Shown: positions 1 through 11,811, numbered from the stretch's first letter. The stretch: 64,000 nucleotides of DNA from Paragorgia papillata (GCA_035771165.1 JAWNZC010000353.1:10001-74000); one strand, 5' to 3'. Program-made: numbers and translations. Notes: a model not told the origin generated them from the sequence alone.

Positions 1-203
1 GTTTTTATATTTTTTAATTATTTGCCTTTTAGCTAAAGTCTTGAAGTTTCTATACCAAATAGCATTTTTTAATAGCTTCAGTTTCATATACAGCCCAACG
101 TTCAGCGTTAAGTATTTCAGCTCAATTGGCTTCACTCATTCATAGGGCCTGACTTATGGAGTTAGCGTTCCAGTTTACTTAGAGTTCAATGGGTGCACCT
201 TCT

Positions 204-482
204 TTAATTATGGTACAAGAAGTAAATTTTTATATCACGCCGAAAGCCCATCCCTCCTTCTTTGTTGTCTGAAATTTTCAGAGCGAAGTAGTTATCTACT
301 CGCTTCCTGTAGTCATTTAAAGAGGCAACATCAAAATTTGAACGTGTCCAAATTATGTATGCTACGTCAAGATTTGGAAATCTTCTCCTAAAGGCTTCCC
401 TTGTCCTTGTTGGGCTTCTTGTTTCATGATAGGAAAGTACCATGAACGCTCTTTCCTCGGGAGTGAATTGTTGTCCAACCAT
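204..482 (-). pseudogene. DNA-transposon HTH fragment (DUF4817-like)
   Basis: An open frame of 92 codons beginning FTPEERAFMVLSYHETRSPT and continuing with a paired-like helix-turn-helix pattern (REAFRRRFP) matches the N-terminal domain seen in many animal Tc1/mariner-type elements. The DDE catalytic domain is absent. Its 3' half is repeated inverted downstream, so this is a relic. Confidence 0.6.
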
Positions 483-942
483 CTTAAGACGAATGAAGTA
501 AAGTGCACTTCTGCCTACATGGTAAACATGTGCATGGAACTCTCATGAGCATTGTTATTACCCTAAGGAACCCCACATGATTTGATGCCCGCATTGCTTC
601 ATTTGGAATCAAACTTTATTCCCCTGTGGTCAGTTTTCACACGCATATGTATTCCAACTTGTATTCCGCACTCAAACAAAGCTGTGGTAAAAAACGGGAT
701 GGGCGACATTCGTTTGGGACACCCTGTATTTTTCCAAATCTGTAGGTAGCATAGATAATTTGCATAATTTAGACAAGTTCAAATTTTGATGTTGCCTCTT
801 TAAATGACTCCAGGAAGCGAGTAGATAACTATTTAGCTCTGAAAATTTCAGACAACAAAGAAGGAGTGATGGGCTTTCGGTATTAAAGAAGATGCAGTAC
901 AAAAACGGATGGGCGGCATTTTTTGGGGATACCCTGTAGTGA
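233..942. repeat. Inverted duplication of the HTH relic with terminal-type direct repeats
   Basis: Bases 240-376 recur inverted at 742-882. A motif with ATGGGCG-CATT and ending in ACCCTGTA occurs at 689-727 and again at 900-938 in the same orientation, and resembles a mariner-like terminus. The structure suggests one copy inserted next to or into another in opposite orientation. Confidence 0.55.
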
Positions 943-1110
943 GGATGTGGTGGGTTGAGCAAGCAGCATGACCTCTTCTATTAGCTATATAATCATATTA
1001 CCATTACCCTACATTCTCGTCCCCTCGGTGGTTCGAACACCCAAATTAACAAAATAAAGGTTTCACGAGTGTTTTAAACAAGTTTTAACTTTGTCACGGT
1101 ACATATTTTC

Positions 1111-2898
1111 CATCCTCGTACCCAGGGTCTTATCTCCGCTCCCCCGCCCACCGCTGCGAAAAGACCCTGGTTGGGGCTGGTCACGTGTTTCGAGGGCAAA
1201 GATATAACTTACTGGGGGTGGGTTATTTAAAAAGGCTAAACTGAACACGCAAAGACAATGGTTTTATAATGTGATTTTATTTTTATTCTGACAAGACAAG
1301 GTGTACGTTTTATAACTGTCAAGAAAGTCAGAGTCAGACTGCATGCCAAAATCGATGTTTATTTACGTCAGTTTCCTCAGGTTTGTGCGATGTTTATAAA
1401 ACTGTATGTAGAAACAGAGGTCGCCGTCCTGAAGTCGAAGGCCTCTATGTCTCGATTGGCTTTTTGAAATAGTAAAATACGTGTAAATCTCTCCGGTTGA
1501 TTTGCGCCTTCAGTTTGGACTTTATTTGTCGATGAGTCTACCCGAATACACCGCCAATTTTTCGTTAGTCGCTTTGTGTCCCGCCGCTTTGCCTTTGTTG
1601 GATTTTTATGTGCCAACTGTCAATGTTTTCGTTCGCCCGCGTCTGACTGTTTGCGTTTCATAATCATACGAAACGGTTGCCTGAAAAACAAAGACAATAT
1701 CAGTAAACTATGAACATTTAGAATACATGATCAAGGTAATACAAATGTGCCGGAGTTGTTTAAGGAGTCAAAGAACGAAAATATAAATATATACGTTGGG
1801 TGAACGGCGAAGTAAACATATTTATTAAAATATATTGAAGTTTGAACGGTGGTCATGCAATAATTTGGATCTTTCGAAATTTAACGTTTATAACGAAGTA
1901 TTTTCCATAATTTAGGAAACATAGAACGGTATAACATTCGCGCTGGTTCAGTGGTGAGTTTTGGCTGTAATTCTGTAAAATACAGTGACAAGAAAAACAT
2001 TGAACAAGCAACAACGTTCAGCGCGCGATATAATAATACTGTAAAATGATAACAATAGTAAGTAAAACGCGATACTGCATGATAGGTAGACAACTTTAGT
2101 GAAATTGAGGCTAGCAATTAACAGTTGAGAACATAAGCTTGTGGCTCCTTAATATGATAAATGTTATTAAATAAGGTTGGCTCAGTTTAAAAATCAGCAA
2201 TATAGTTCAAGTATAAGTGCCTACTTTAATACCCCGGCCCGCCGCTGCACGAAACGGCATGAAATTGTTGTATGCGATGTGGAAATTAAAGAAATAGTAA
2301 ATGTAATGAACTAACCTCTTGGAATTTCTAAAGCATAGAATAAGAATGTAAAGCCTTGTTGACAGCTGCAAGCCCAAGGTGTTGAATATGTATATGTATT
2401 CTGCGAACCTTGGTCGTTCCAAGTGATGCAGTGAGATAATTTCCTTGTGAATTTCCCATGGTCTTGATTGTAAGGAAATTTAAATCCGCTACTGTAAAAT
2501 TTAAAACTCTCTGGTCTGTTCAATCTTCAGGCTGCTATTAAATATCAGATCGCTGATGAGTGATGACATGACTGTAGAAATCCATTCGAAGAATATAGAA
2601 TCTCCTTAAATTCGCTGGTCGTCGGATTGACGACGGAAGACTTTTGTAGATGTTCAGAATTGTCCTTCAATAATACCAGATTGTTATCCATGGAGTGTTT
2701 TAATAATTTGCGCAATGAGCTTTCCCTCGATATTGTAAATATTCTTGCATTCAAGGTACTGCGACAAATTTTCAAAAGAACCACCCGACCCTGACAAGAA
2801 AAGTTTGTTATCTCCCATATTCTGGGAGACACGTGACCAGCCCCAACCAGGGTCTTTTCGCAGCGGTGGGCGGAGATAAGACCCTGGGTACGAGGATG
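1111..2898. mobile_element. MULE-like non-autonomous TIR element, copy 1 (9-bp TSD)
   Basis: Ends read CATCCTCGTACCCAGGGTCT and its complement, with a TIR running about 75 bases to GGCTGGTCACGTG. Flanks are catattttc (1102-1110) and gatattttc (2899-2907), a 9-bp duplication with one mismatch. Related sequence without the insertion lies at 50200-50250 and, inverted, at 4335-4390, confirming the boundaries. No transposase is visible inside. A 9-bp duplication is typical of Mutator-like elements. Confidence 0.75.
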
Positions 2899-3479
2899 GA
2901 TATTTTCGGGAAATTATTCAGAGGGGCTGGCTGAGATAGCGTGACTGCCAACATGCGATGACTTGCGCTCTCGTTTGATTAGGGCTTAAAAGATAACAGA
3001 TTATTTTGGCAATAAAAGCAATAAGCATTTCAACAAACTATGTACACACTACATTAAGCCCTAATCAAACGAGAACGCAAGTCATCGTTTAGCTTGTGCT
3101 TGCTTGTGTCTCGTTTGACCGCCAGCTTGCGGGACTTGCGTTAGCTTGCGACTAATTTGAGCTTCTTCAAATTTCATCGCAAGTTTTCTTCAACTTGCGA
3201 GGGCTCGCAAGTTTTCTTCAACTTGCGAGGGCTTGCGAAACATTTGAACACAAAACACAAGTCGATGCAAGTCTTTCGTGCTCCGTCGCCATAGAAACTA
3301 CCATGAGAACTAGCGAAAATGCGTGGGAACTACGGGAAGTGCAGAACTTGCGACGACTTGTGCCGACGTTTGACTGGTGGCATCGCAAGTCATCGTAAGC
3401 TAACTTGCAATGACTTGCGTTCTCGTTTGATTAGGGCTTTATATATACAAGTATATACATACATAAGTATACATACAGT

Positions 3480-3833
3480 AGGGTAATACATTCTCGTCCC
3501 CAGAGCCCTTCGATTCTCTTAGCGCGGCCGCACGAGAAGTCAAAGGGTTCTGGAGACACAGAAACCGGAAGTCCTAGATTCTAGGACATACGGGACTTTA
3601 CAACGTCAAAACATGGATCAAATTATCCCAGTAAACCCGCCATGGAAGAAGATGGCCAATAAGCGCTTTGTAGGAATACGTCTTGTACGTATGTTTTGAC
3701 TTTGTAAAGTCCCGTATGTCCTAGAATCTAGGACTTCTGGTTTCTGTGTCTCCAGAGCCCTTCGACTTCTCGTGCGGCCGCGCTAAGAGAATCGAAGGGC
3801 TCTGGGGACGAGAATGCATTACCCTACTGCTAT
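3480..3833. mobile_element. Innermost TIR element of the palindrome
   Basis: Arms start with AGTAGGGTAAT and contain ATTCTCGTCCCCAGAGCCCT, GCGGCCGC and CCTAGATTCTAGGAC; the right arm repeats them inverted. About 70 bases of unpaired centre remain (3620-3690). The flanking tata/acataca sequence also belongs to an inverted repeat, so a target duplication cannot be separated. Confidence 0.55.
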
Positions 3834-4504
3834 TATATGAATGAATTTATGTATGTATATACTTGTATATATAAAGCCCTATCAAACGAGAACGCAAGTC
3901 ATTGCAAGTTAGCTTACGATGACTTGCGGTGCCACCAGTCAAACGTCGGCACAAGTCGTCGCAAGTTCTGCACTTCCGCTAGTTCCCACGCCTTTTCGCT
4001 AGTTCTCATGGTAGTTTCTATGGCGACGGAGCACGAAAGACTTGCATCGACTTGTGTTTTGTGTTCAAACGTTTCGCAAGCCCTCGTAAGTTGAAGAAAA
4101 CTTGCGATGAAATTTGAACAGGATCAAGCTGGCGATCAAACGAGACACAAGCAAGCACAAGCTAAACGATGACTTGCGTTCTCGTTTGATCAGGGCTTAA
4201 TGTAGTGTGTACATAGTTTGTTGAAATACTTATTGCTTTTGTTGCCAAAATAATCTGTTACCTTTTAAGCCCTAATTAAACGAGAACGCAAGTCATGGCA
4301 AGTTGGCAGTCACGCTATCTCAGCCAGCCCCTCTATAATTTCCTAAATAATTTCCCAAAAATATCATGTAATGAGACAAAGTTAAAACTTGTTTAAAACA
4401 CTCATGAAACCTTTAATTTGTTAATTTGGGTGTTCGAACGACCGCCACAGAAATTCTGCCTGCCAACTTGCGATGACTTGCGTTCTCGTTTGATTAGGGC
4501 TTTA

Positions 4505-4857
4505 CAGTGAAACCGGATGTTCTTGGCCGCGCGACCTTGCAATATTGATAGCAACATTGCAATTAGCAAGTTGCTAAAAATTCTCATTTTAGATATCGAA
4601 CTTCACATAATATGAAGTTCTATTCAAAGTCAGCCTTATAAAAATCCACATGTCGTGTTCCAAGATCACACATGTGATTTTGGAACATGACATGTGGAAT
4701 TTTGATAAGGGCAGAACAACTAACGCGAAGTCCGATATTTAAAATACGAATTTTTAGTAACTTGCCAAGGAGTCGCCATGTATCGTTAGCAAGTCAACAT
4801 TGCAATGCTGCTGTCAATATTGCAAGGTCGCGCGGCCAAGAACATCCCGTTTGACTG
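4505..4857. mobile_element. TA-TSD MITE (Tc1/mariner-like ends)
   Basis: The TIR reads CAGTGAAACC-GGATGTTCTT on the left and CAGTCAAACGGGATGTTCTT as the complement of the right, continuing through GGCCGCGCGACCTTGCAATA. TA flanks both ends (4503-4504, 4858-4859). The whole 353 bases fold into one long hairpin with inner arms around 4590-4740. No coding capacity. Confidence 0.65.
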
Positions 4858-5229
4858 TAATGGTATATTACACCCAAATGCTACGTTTGTTTAAATTACC
4901 TGTTATCTTACACTACTGAATACATACACAGTCTGATATTCCTTATTACCAGTAATAAAAATGGGGATAAAAATGCCGGCCTTATTTTAGGCATAATTTG
5001 ATATAACCTTGCCCCCCCCGTACCCCTAACCCGCACCCCCCTCCTCCCCCCCCCCAGTAAAAGTCCCTTTTTGCCCCAGGGTAAAATGTGTATGGATAAG
5101 CAAGTCAGTTGTGGATAGTTTCAGTTGTTACAAAGGTATAGATAAATCTTTATATTAGTTAAATAGTTTTTATTTTCATAAGGTGTATGTGGTGACGAAA
5201 AATCTTTTTGTAGTTCCTCACAACATTTT

Positions 5230-6360
5230 CCTCTCTCCTCCGCAGAGGCTCGGAGGCGGAGAAGACGCGCGAGGAATGATGGGAAGAGGGAAAGAAAAGT
5301 AGCCTTTGCCAGATAATGTTGTCAATATGGCGCCCAAATTCCGTGATGGACTAGGCACCAGAGCAGAGTGACCAGACTCAGAATTTCAATATATAACCAA
5401 ATTTAACTTACGGAAAAGTTGGAAATCCATAAATTGTGAACAAAAGACAATTTAAATTGCTTGTTACACAAGGACAGGATTTTCCAGTTTTGAATTATGC
5501 AATGTAAACAAACGCTACCTGAGAAAGTTTATATCAAAAGACACTGAACTGTTGTAAACATAGATCTTACCTATGATAAGTTGCACGTATACACGTAGTG
5601 CATGTGGTACGTTTGCGAGCTTGGTGTAATGTAGAAAGTTAGCGCTGAGACTATTCCAGCGCTGCATGTTCGTCGGCTTTGTTTATCAACGATTAAACGT
5701 TCGATTAAAACGTTTGTCAGTCTGACAGCGTTTCGAATTTTTTTATTCGTTCCGCAGGTGATTTCCATAGAAGAATTCAGAACTAATAACGTCCAGAACA
5801 ACATTCTAGACTTAGATCTTGAAGAAAACATTATATTTCGTGCAAACTATCGTCGCTATCTCCCATGACCAGAGAACCGCAGATTTGTTTATACTTGACT
5901 GAAATCGTTCGTTTGCCGACTTCGAATTCGGTGTAAAAAAATCCTTCTCCGGCGTACTTGCACTTATAGCAGAGCATTCTATATCTTCTTCTGCATTATG
6001 GTTATCGTAAAGAGAATAAAGAAGTCTAAATTAATTGAAATATAGTTTACATCTAAATTGATTTAAAATCGGTAGACACGTAAATAACAGCAAGAATCAA
6101 ATAAATTCATGTAATCGCACTATTTCTTCACGAAAATCGTCACGCTAACCTTTGATACTTAGATCTTGAAGGGAGTGCTGAATTTCTCCCAAATCGTCGG
6201 GTTTTTATGCCATTTACCAGAGAACCGCAAATCGTGCCAGAGAACCGCACATTATCTGGCAGAGGCTTGACTCACCTCTTTTTCCACCTTCCCGACGTTC
6301 TCCGGGCGCTTTACGATTGCCCGCGCGCCTGCGAATAGAAGCCTCTGCGGTGGAGAGAGC
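5230..6360. mobile_element. TIR element with 8-bp TSD aacatttt
   Basis: Ends read CCTCTCTCCTCCGCAGAGGC and, as complement of the right, GCTCTCTCCACCGCAGAGGC. Flanking 8-mers at 5222-5229 and 6361-6368 are identical. Sub-terminal GCCAGATAATGT also pairs (about 5312-5330 with 6250-6270). The internal 900 bases show no recognisable transposase. Confidence 0.6.
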
Positions 6361-6565
6361 AACATTTTCCATATTATATTTGAAAGTGAACAAGCCGATG
6401 AGTTCTAAAAAAGTGAAACAGTCAGAAATGTGTTGTATTTTAACTAGGTTTTATGACATTTTATGACCTTCAGTGTTCTTAAAAATCACCCCTCAAAATG
6501 CAGGAAATGGCATTTCAGAGACTCTTAATTGCAAAAATTTTGTAAGCAGGTGTGGATGAATGTGT

Positions 6566-6567
6566 GT

Positions 6568-6608
<41 letters not shown>
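6566..6608. repeat. (TG)n microsatellite
   Basis: About 20 TG units with one interruption near the start. Just upstream, 6497-6530 carries GCAGGAAATGGCATTTCAGA, a short motif shared with 18005-18035 and 22140-22165. Confidence 0.9.
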
Positions 6609-6609
<1 letters not shown>

Positions 6610-7160
6610 TGGTCAGTCAGTCACTTACAGATTTAGGATAGCTGTTGTATCTTGCAGGTTTTACTTCCATCTCAACTTTACCACTCTTTCGTTCTTTACT
6701 CTTAACCTAAAACATTATTAGTATTTCTGTAACACACCATAACCATTAAAATACTACACCATTCAATTTAAATTGAAATCATTTGAAAACTAAATCATTT
6801 GCAGTCACTAACTTCAAATGTGACACTTACTGCCTCGAGTTTGAGTATACGACAAGCAATCGGTTTCCCTGTTCGCGAATCTGATGTCACTTCAAACTCA
6901 ACTGGATCTAGGAATGAAAAGAAAGAATTTATTAATAAAAAGAGCGAGTGTTCATGTCAAATCTCGCATGTTGTTTCCCCTTGTAGAAGATTGAAAGTTT
7001 TTGATCTGATCGAAACGAATGACTGAAGTCAATCCACGAAGTGGAGTGGATTGACTTGAGATTCAAGCAAGGATCGACTTGAATGTCTCCAATCTGATTC
7101 ATCTAAACACGGTTTCACTTGGAAATAACTTGATACGCATGAGTGAAGTTGGTACGTGTC
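6610..7160. other. No gene or repeat recognised
   Basis: AT-rich sequence; a plus frame at 6799-7026 has no recognised homology. 7027-7080 contains GTCAATCCACGAAGTGGAGT and ATTGACTTGA, an inverted 13-mer, with no further structure. Confidence 0.3.
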
Positions 7161-7167
7161 GTGCTAA

Positions 7168-7601
7168 AGGCCTGGCCAAACGCTTTCAACATCGCATTCA
7201 ACATCATTGAACATTGTTGAACGATGTTGAATAATGTTGAAAGCACGAGTGGCCAAATGAATTCAACATCGTTCAACATTCATGAATGACAATTAAGTGA
7301 ACACGGGCTACCACAAAAGCTGGAATCGACAATATCCCGCATGGCGCATGTCTCTGTTCAACAAAGTTGAATGAAATGTGGCCAAATGCGTTCAACACCT
7401 TTCAACATTTTGAGAACAATAGAAATGTTGAACGCGTGTTGAACGAAAATTTGAACATGTTCAAATTTCGTTCAACATCATTCAACACCATTCAACAACG
7501 TTCAACATCATTCAACAGGGGTGGCCAAACGCTTTCAACATGTTGAATTCAACAATGTTGAACGGTGTTGAATGAAATGTTGAAAGCGTTTGGCCAGGCC
7601 T
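7168..7601. mobile_element. Harbinger-type MITE with many TTCAACA repeats (TAA TSD)
   Basis: The TIR AGGCCTGGCCAAACGCTTTC is present inverted at both ends and flanked by taa on each side (7165-7167, 7602-7604), fitting the TWA duplication of PIF/Harbinger elements. Inside, TTCAACA/TGTTGAA words recur more than twenty times in both orientations. Confidence 0.6.
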
Positions 7602-8125
7602 TAAATGGCAGACATTGAGGGAAGCACAGAAAATAATGTTTCAAAACCGAAAACAATGTTCCAAGCAGATCGGATTCTCCATGTAAACATTCCCCGATTG
7701 ACTTCACTCGCGTTTTTCCATCCGATTGGACTGTCAATCTGTAAACAGGACCTAAATTTGATGGTGATTGGCTTTAGTGTATATACTAAAAAATGATTCT
7801 GTCATGATCTGTAGTTCTTACAAGCTTTTCTTCTATGTTTTGTTAGGTTTTAATAAGTTATGTAATATATCAAACACGAGGAGGAATGTTTCGTCAGGAT
7901 ATCCAAACACCGAGACGTTTGTTGAAAACCGAGGTGAAGCCGAGGTTTTTGAACAAACTTCGAGTATTTTAAGAGGAAATCAAGATGAAAATTTGCTTAA
8001 TTTATGTAATTTCTTCCTCCGATATCTAAACCACCAACACGGTACGGATTTCCTTCGTGTTTTCTTCATGAATTATTATATGTGCAATGTTCTTTGAGCT
8101 GTTTATTACACAGAAATATTTCTGA

Positions 8126-8894
8126 GGCCATGTCCACACTAATCCAGTATGGACTTTAAGATTCAGACAACGGATTACGGCTACGCTAGAAAGTTTAACA
8201 GTGGTATTAAATGATTGTGCATTTATACATTCAAATTTCAAGATACATATTATCGCACGGACTCGCCTTGTTCTTAAATTCTTGAAGAGATACACTTGTT
8301 CAATCTATGTTAGTCGCGAGAGTAATGTTAAGCTTTCCCAAGGCTTCTGTAGTGACTCAGGTTTCGCGTTGTCTTTACAACGTCAAAATGCTTTTTCTAC
8401 GTTGTTAACAGAGCTACGACGGCATGAAAATTACTCTTGCGACCGTCATTTGCAAAAGCTCTTTGTATATGACATAAAATTCTATTGTTCAAAGACGTTG
8501 CCGTAGTCCTTAGTCGTTGTGTTTTCTTAACGTCCCTAATATTTTCAAACGGAATCAAAACGTATCAAAAGTTTTCCGTCCACACTATCGTTTTTGAATT
8601 GTTTTCACCATTTAATAAAATGCTAAAAAGATCTACAGGGGAGGGGTATGAGTGAATAGTTCTAGGTGACTAAAACCAAGATTACATAATCGTGACATCA
8701 TCGTTTTCCAAAAGCTTCGTTTTTGCCGTCCACACTGGTGCAGAAAAACGGCGTCTTCGGGTGTCCACTCTGGAGAGCGTTTTCGAAAATCTCCATTTTT
8801 GGTCACTGAAGACGCTGGATTAGTGTGGACGAAAGGCCTAACCCTATCAAAAAGACTCTCTCAACTTCGAAAACGGATTAGTGTGGACATGGCC
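8126..8894. mobile_element. TIR element with GGCCATGTCCACACTAATCC ends
   Basis: Perfect 20-base inverted ends at 8126-8145 and 8875-8894. Internal sequences such as CGTCCACACT are sub-terminal echoes. No clear target duplication, because the right end abuts or overlaps the next element. No coding sequence recognised. Confidence 0.5.
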
Positions 8895-9594
8895 CAGTGA
8901 TCTCAATAAAACTGGATGGGGCATGGGGTCGGATTTAGCGTGCCAGTTGTATGATGACGTGACCACTACCCAAGATGGCCGCCACTAAAGTTCATAGCTT
9001 TCGTAGATTGAAAACAGACAAAAAGAGTTATTTTAAGAAAATTTAAACGAATGTAAGGACACAAGAAGTACTCAATGAGGTTTAAGACGCTAATTTCTTG
9101 CATTTGTTTCTGTTATTGAGCTGTAAAACCTTTAAATTTCGTTGTTTTTCTTCAGTGCCGACAACGAAGAAATTTCACGATAATATAAACTGAAAAACAG
9201 ACTATAAAATCTGCGAAGAATTCAATTCCAAGTCTTAAATTGTACCTTTTATAGTAATCTTAATGCCTTAACAATATCTCGTGTTGTGTACTTGCCATCT
9301 TTTGACTGTATTTGTTGTTAAACAGTGAAAACTAAACGAACTGGCATCTGTTGTTTGCTTTACGGCTTTTCCGACTCCCCCGGCACAGAGTACTTAATAT
9401 TCCTTCCCCCGGATAATCTGACCGTGCTGACGTCAAGATTGCTTATGCCAGTCAACTTTGGGATTGGGAACAAGTTCTAAAGCCGCAATGCGTCATATGT
9501 TCCACTACGTAAGATGGCGGCGACTGCCACGAAATGTTAGACTGCTGGCCATAGGGAATGGCCTATCCAGTTTATATAGAGATCAGTGACATGG
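8891..9594. mobile_element. Adjacent TIR element (GTGATCTC...CTGGAT ends)
   Basis: The left end with CAGTGATCTC and AAACTGGAT pairs with ATCCAGTTTATATAGAGATC and AGTGACATGGCC on the right. Sub-terminal AAGATGGC-GC-ACT also pairs (8970-8990 with 9510-9530). Exact boundaries are blurred by the neighbouring element's end. A short tRNA-like B box (complement GGTTCGAGTCC) follows at 9611-9621 but lacks an A box. Confidence 0.45.
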
Positions 9595-9844
9595 CCTGAG
9601 TTCCCAATTGGGACTCGAACCCACAACTTCGAAGACCATTTCTGTTGATAATTTACCTCCAACCTCGAGATCATTCAGGTTTCCTTTATATTGACTATAG
9701 TGGAAAAATACTCGAAGCTCTTGGTCAGCGCACTCGATAAAACCATATGTTTGCTACAGAGAAAAAAAACAATGACAAATTAGTTAACCCATTCTTGCTT
9801 AGGGATTGTCTCAGGGTTTCCTCTTTGACGAGTAAGATCACTAC

Positions 9845-10268
9845 CCAATCTCGTTCACAGAGCCCACGTTCCCCACCCGAGAAACGAGAGACTCTGGGAT
9901 AATCCGTTTCAAATCACAGGATTCTTGTTATTCCGGTTGAGGTACGCATGCGTAAATATCCGAGCGGAATCTGGATAGTATGTTCTCCTTGTTTGACTTT
10001 TCCCCAAACAAGTCACGGGGGTTGCTGGCGAAGCTCGAATTACAGCATCTACACACATACGGCGGGGATATCGATCGCGGTAACGTCTTCACTGGAGTCT
10101 TGTCGCCCGACATCTTTGTTATTTTGGTTTTATTAATTCTACTTCCGGTCACTTCAGACCAACTCCTGCTCACTATTCAGCCAATAACGTAACGATTTGA
10201 AACGGATTATCCCAGAGTCTCTCGTTTCTCGGGTGGGGAACGTGCATGGGCTCTGGGAACGAGATTGG
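9845..10268. mobile_element. TIR element with 8-bp TSD atcactac
   Basis: About 75 bases of each end are inverted copies, starting CCAATCTCGTTC and including AGAGCCCACGTTCCCCACCC and ACGAGAGACTCTGGGATAAT. Flanking atcactac is identical at 9837-9844 and 10269-10276. 424 bases in all; open frames inside are accidental. Confidence 0.7.
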
Positions 10269-10284
10269 ATCACTACCCAACTTA

Positions 10285-10840
10285 GACCCCCTTTACACGA
10301 TGCCGGTACAATTTGAAAACCGGGAACAAAATCATGCCGTTTAGGCCTTGCGTTTACACGATACCGGCACAAAATGACATGAAAACGGCACAAAATGAAG
10401 ACGGGTTCCTTGACGGCATGAAATGAAAACGGAACACTAACCGGTATCGTGTAAACGCCCGTGCCGTAACAGTTTGATGACGGTAATCACGATATATACG
10501 ACCACAGTATTCGGGTCAGCAGTATTCACAAAGTCTTCTCAATTCTCATTGGAAGAGAATAGTCACATGTTAATCTGTCATTATATTTTACCGGCATCGT
10601 GTAAACGCAAGACTTTTTGGCCTGTATTTACACACCGGCATGATTTTGTTTCGTTTTCAAATTTTACCGGCATCGTGTAAACGTAAGAGTTTTTGGCCTG
10701 TATTTACACACCGGCATGATTTTGTTCCGTTTTCAAATTTTACCGGCATCGTGTAAACGCAAGAGTTTTTGGTCTGTATTTACACACCGGCATGATTTTG
10801 TTCCGTTTTCAAATTGTACCGGCATCGTGTAAACGGGGTC
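10285..10840. mobile_element. Harbinger-type MITE (TTA TSD) with internal 76-bp tandem repeat
   Basis: The TIR GACCCC-GTTTACACGATGCC at both ends is flanked by tta (10282-10284, 10841-10843). A 76-base unit beginning CCGGCATCGTGTAAACG is repeated three times with starts at 10591, 10667 and 10743, and a partial copy at 10819 forms the right terminus, so the tandem array grew from the element's own end. Confidence 0.65.
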
Positions 10841-10843
10841 TTA

Positions 10844-11289
10844 GACTACGTTTACACTAGAGCAAAAGTTTCCGGATTCGTAAATGTTTCCGGATTCACT
10901 TCGTACCGAGTATTCGGATTCGTTAGGCGTTTACACTACAACAGTATTCGCAGATTCGGTCCTTTACACTAAACTCGGAATTCCTTTAATTCAGTTAATA
11001 TGTTGACCATGTTGGTTCCACCGCAACCTCACATGACTACGAGCGCAAGAGCATCCGAATTCATCGGAATGACCGTTCACACTACGTATATTGTCTCGGA
11101 TTCAAAAGTATTCGAATACGAAGTTTCTACATTTTTTTCCGGATTCGAAATCTCCGGATACGTGATCAAACCGGAAAGTTTTCATTCCGGATTCATTCTT
11201 TTGTGTGTAAATGGCAAAACGAATCCGGTACTAAAACGTTCTGGATTCGTCACGAATCCGAAAACTTTTGCTCTAGTGTAAACGGGGAC
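10844..11289. mobile_element. Adjacent TIR MITE (GTTTACACTAGAGCAAAAGT ends)
   Basis: GTTTACACTAGAGCAAAAGT lies at 10852 and inverted at 11261-11283, with GGATTCG words repeated through the interior. It begins directly at the TTA following the previous MITE. Right flank tat versus left tta, so the target duplication is uncertain. Confidence 0.5.
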
Positions 11290-11294
11290 TATTA

Positions 11295-11811
11295 CACGCG
11301 TAAAAATCTCGCAAGTTGTTACAGCATTGTTGCCTGAACAATGCTGTAACAACTTGTTGACATATGTGAACAACATTGATAAATGAACAACATTGTTCAT
11401 CATTGTTTCAACAAGTTGTTACAGCTTGATGAAACAACAACCGTTGTTCACGCATGTTGGAACAACCGATGAACGTGTTGATACATCAACCATGTTCACC
11501 ACTGTTGTAACATTGTTGTTCATCGTTGTTATTTCGTCATGCTGTTACAACATGTTGTATCATGTGCGAACAACGTTGTTGGCTAGAAAAATGTGCTGTT
11601 GGAACAACTTGTTCATGACTGTTGATTTATCCGTGAACAAGCTGTTCGAACCGTAAGTGAACAACTTGTTCACGGCGAGCAGCACAACATTGTTCACGGC
11701 GAGCAGCACAACATTGTTCACGGCGAGCAGCACAACATTGTTCACGGCGAGCAACACAACATTGTTCACGCCTGTTGACAACCGTGAACAAGTTGTGCGT
11801 TTTTACGCGTG
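11295..11811. mobile_element. TA-TSD MITE with CACGCGTAAAAA ends, copy 1
   Basis: CACGCGTAAAAA at the left is inverted at the right, with ta on both sides. The interior is rich in TTGTTGAACA-like words and has four near-identical 27-base units ACAACATTGTTCACGGCGAG at 11690-11770. A second copy at 21175 and the uninterrupted target in that copy support the TA duplication. Confidence 0.65.

Larger units (their letters stand above)
1010..4450. repeat. Composite nested palindrome
   Basis: Layers pair outside in: 1026-1097 with 4378-4445; 2923-2952 with 4300-4333; 2960-3120 with 4140-4300; 3120-3440 with 3870-4130; 3470-3620 with 3690-3835. The left arm is split by the MULE-like insertion. The motif GAACGCAAGTCATCG next to TCGTTTGATTAGGGCTT recurs at each layer boundary as a terminal repeat, so the structure is several TIR elements nested in each other. 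Confidence 0.7.

Noticed and set aside
9590..9660. tRNA gene on the minus strand
   Set aside because: Only a B-box-like GGTTCGAGTCC is present; no A box or cloverleaf.
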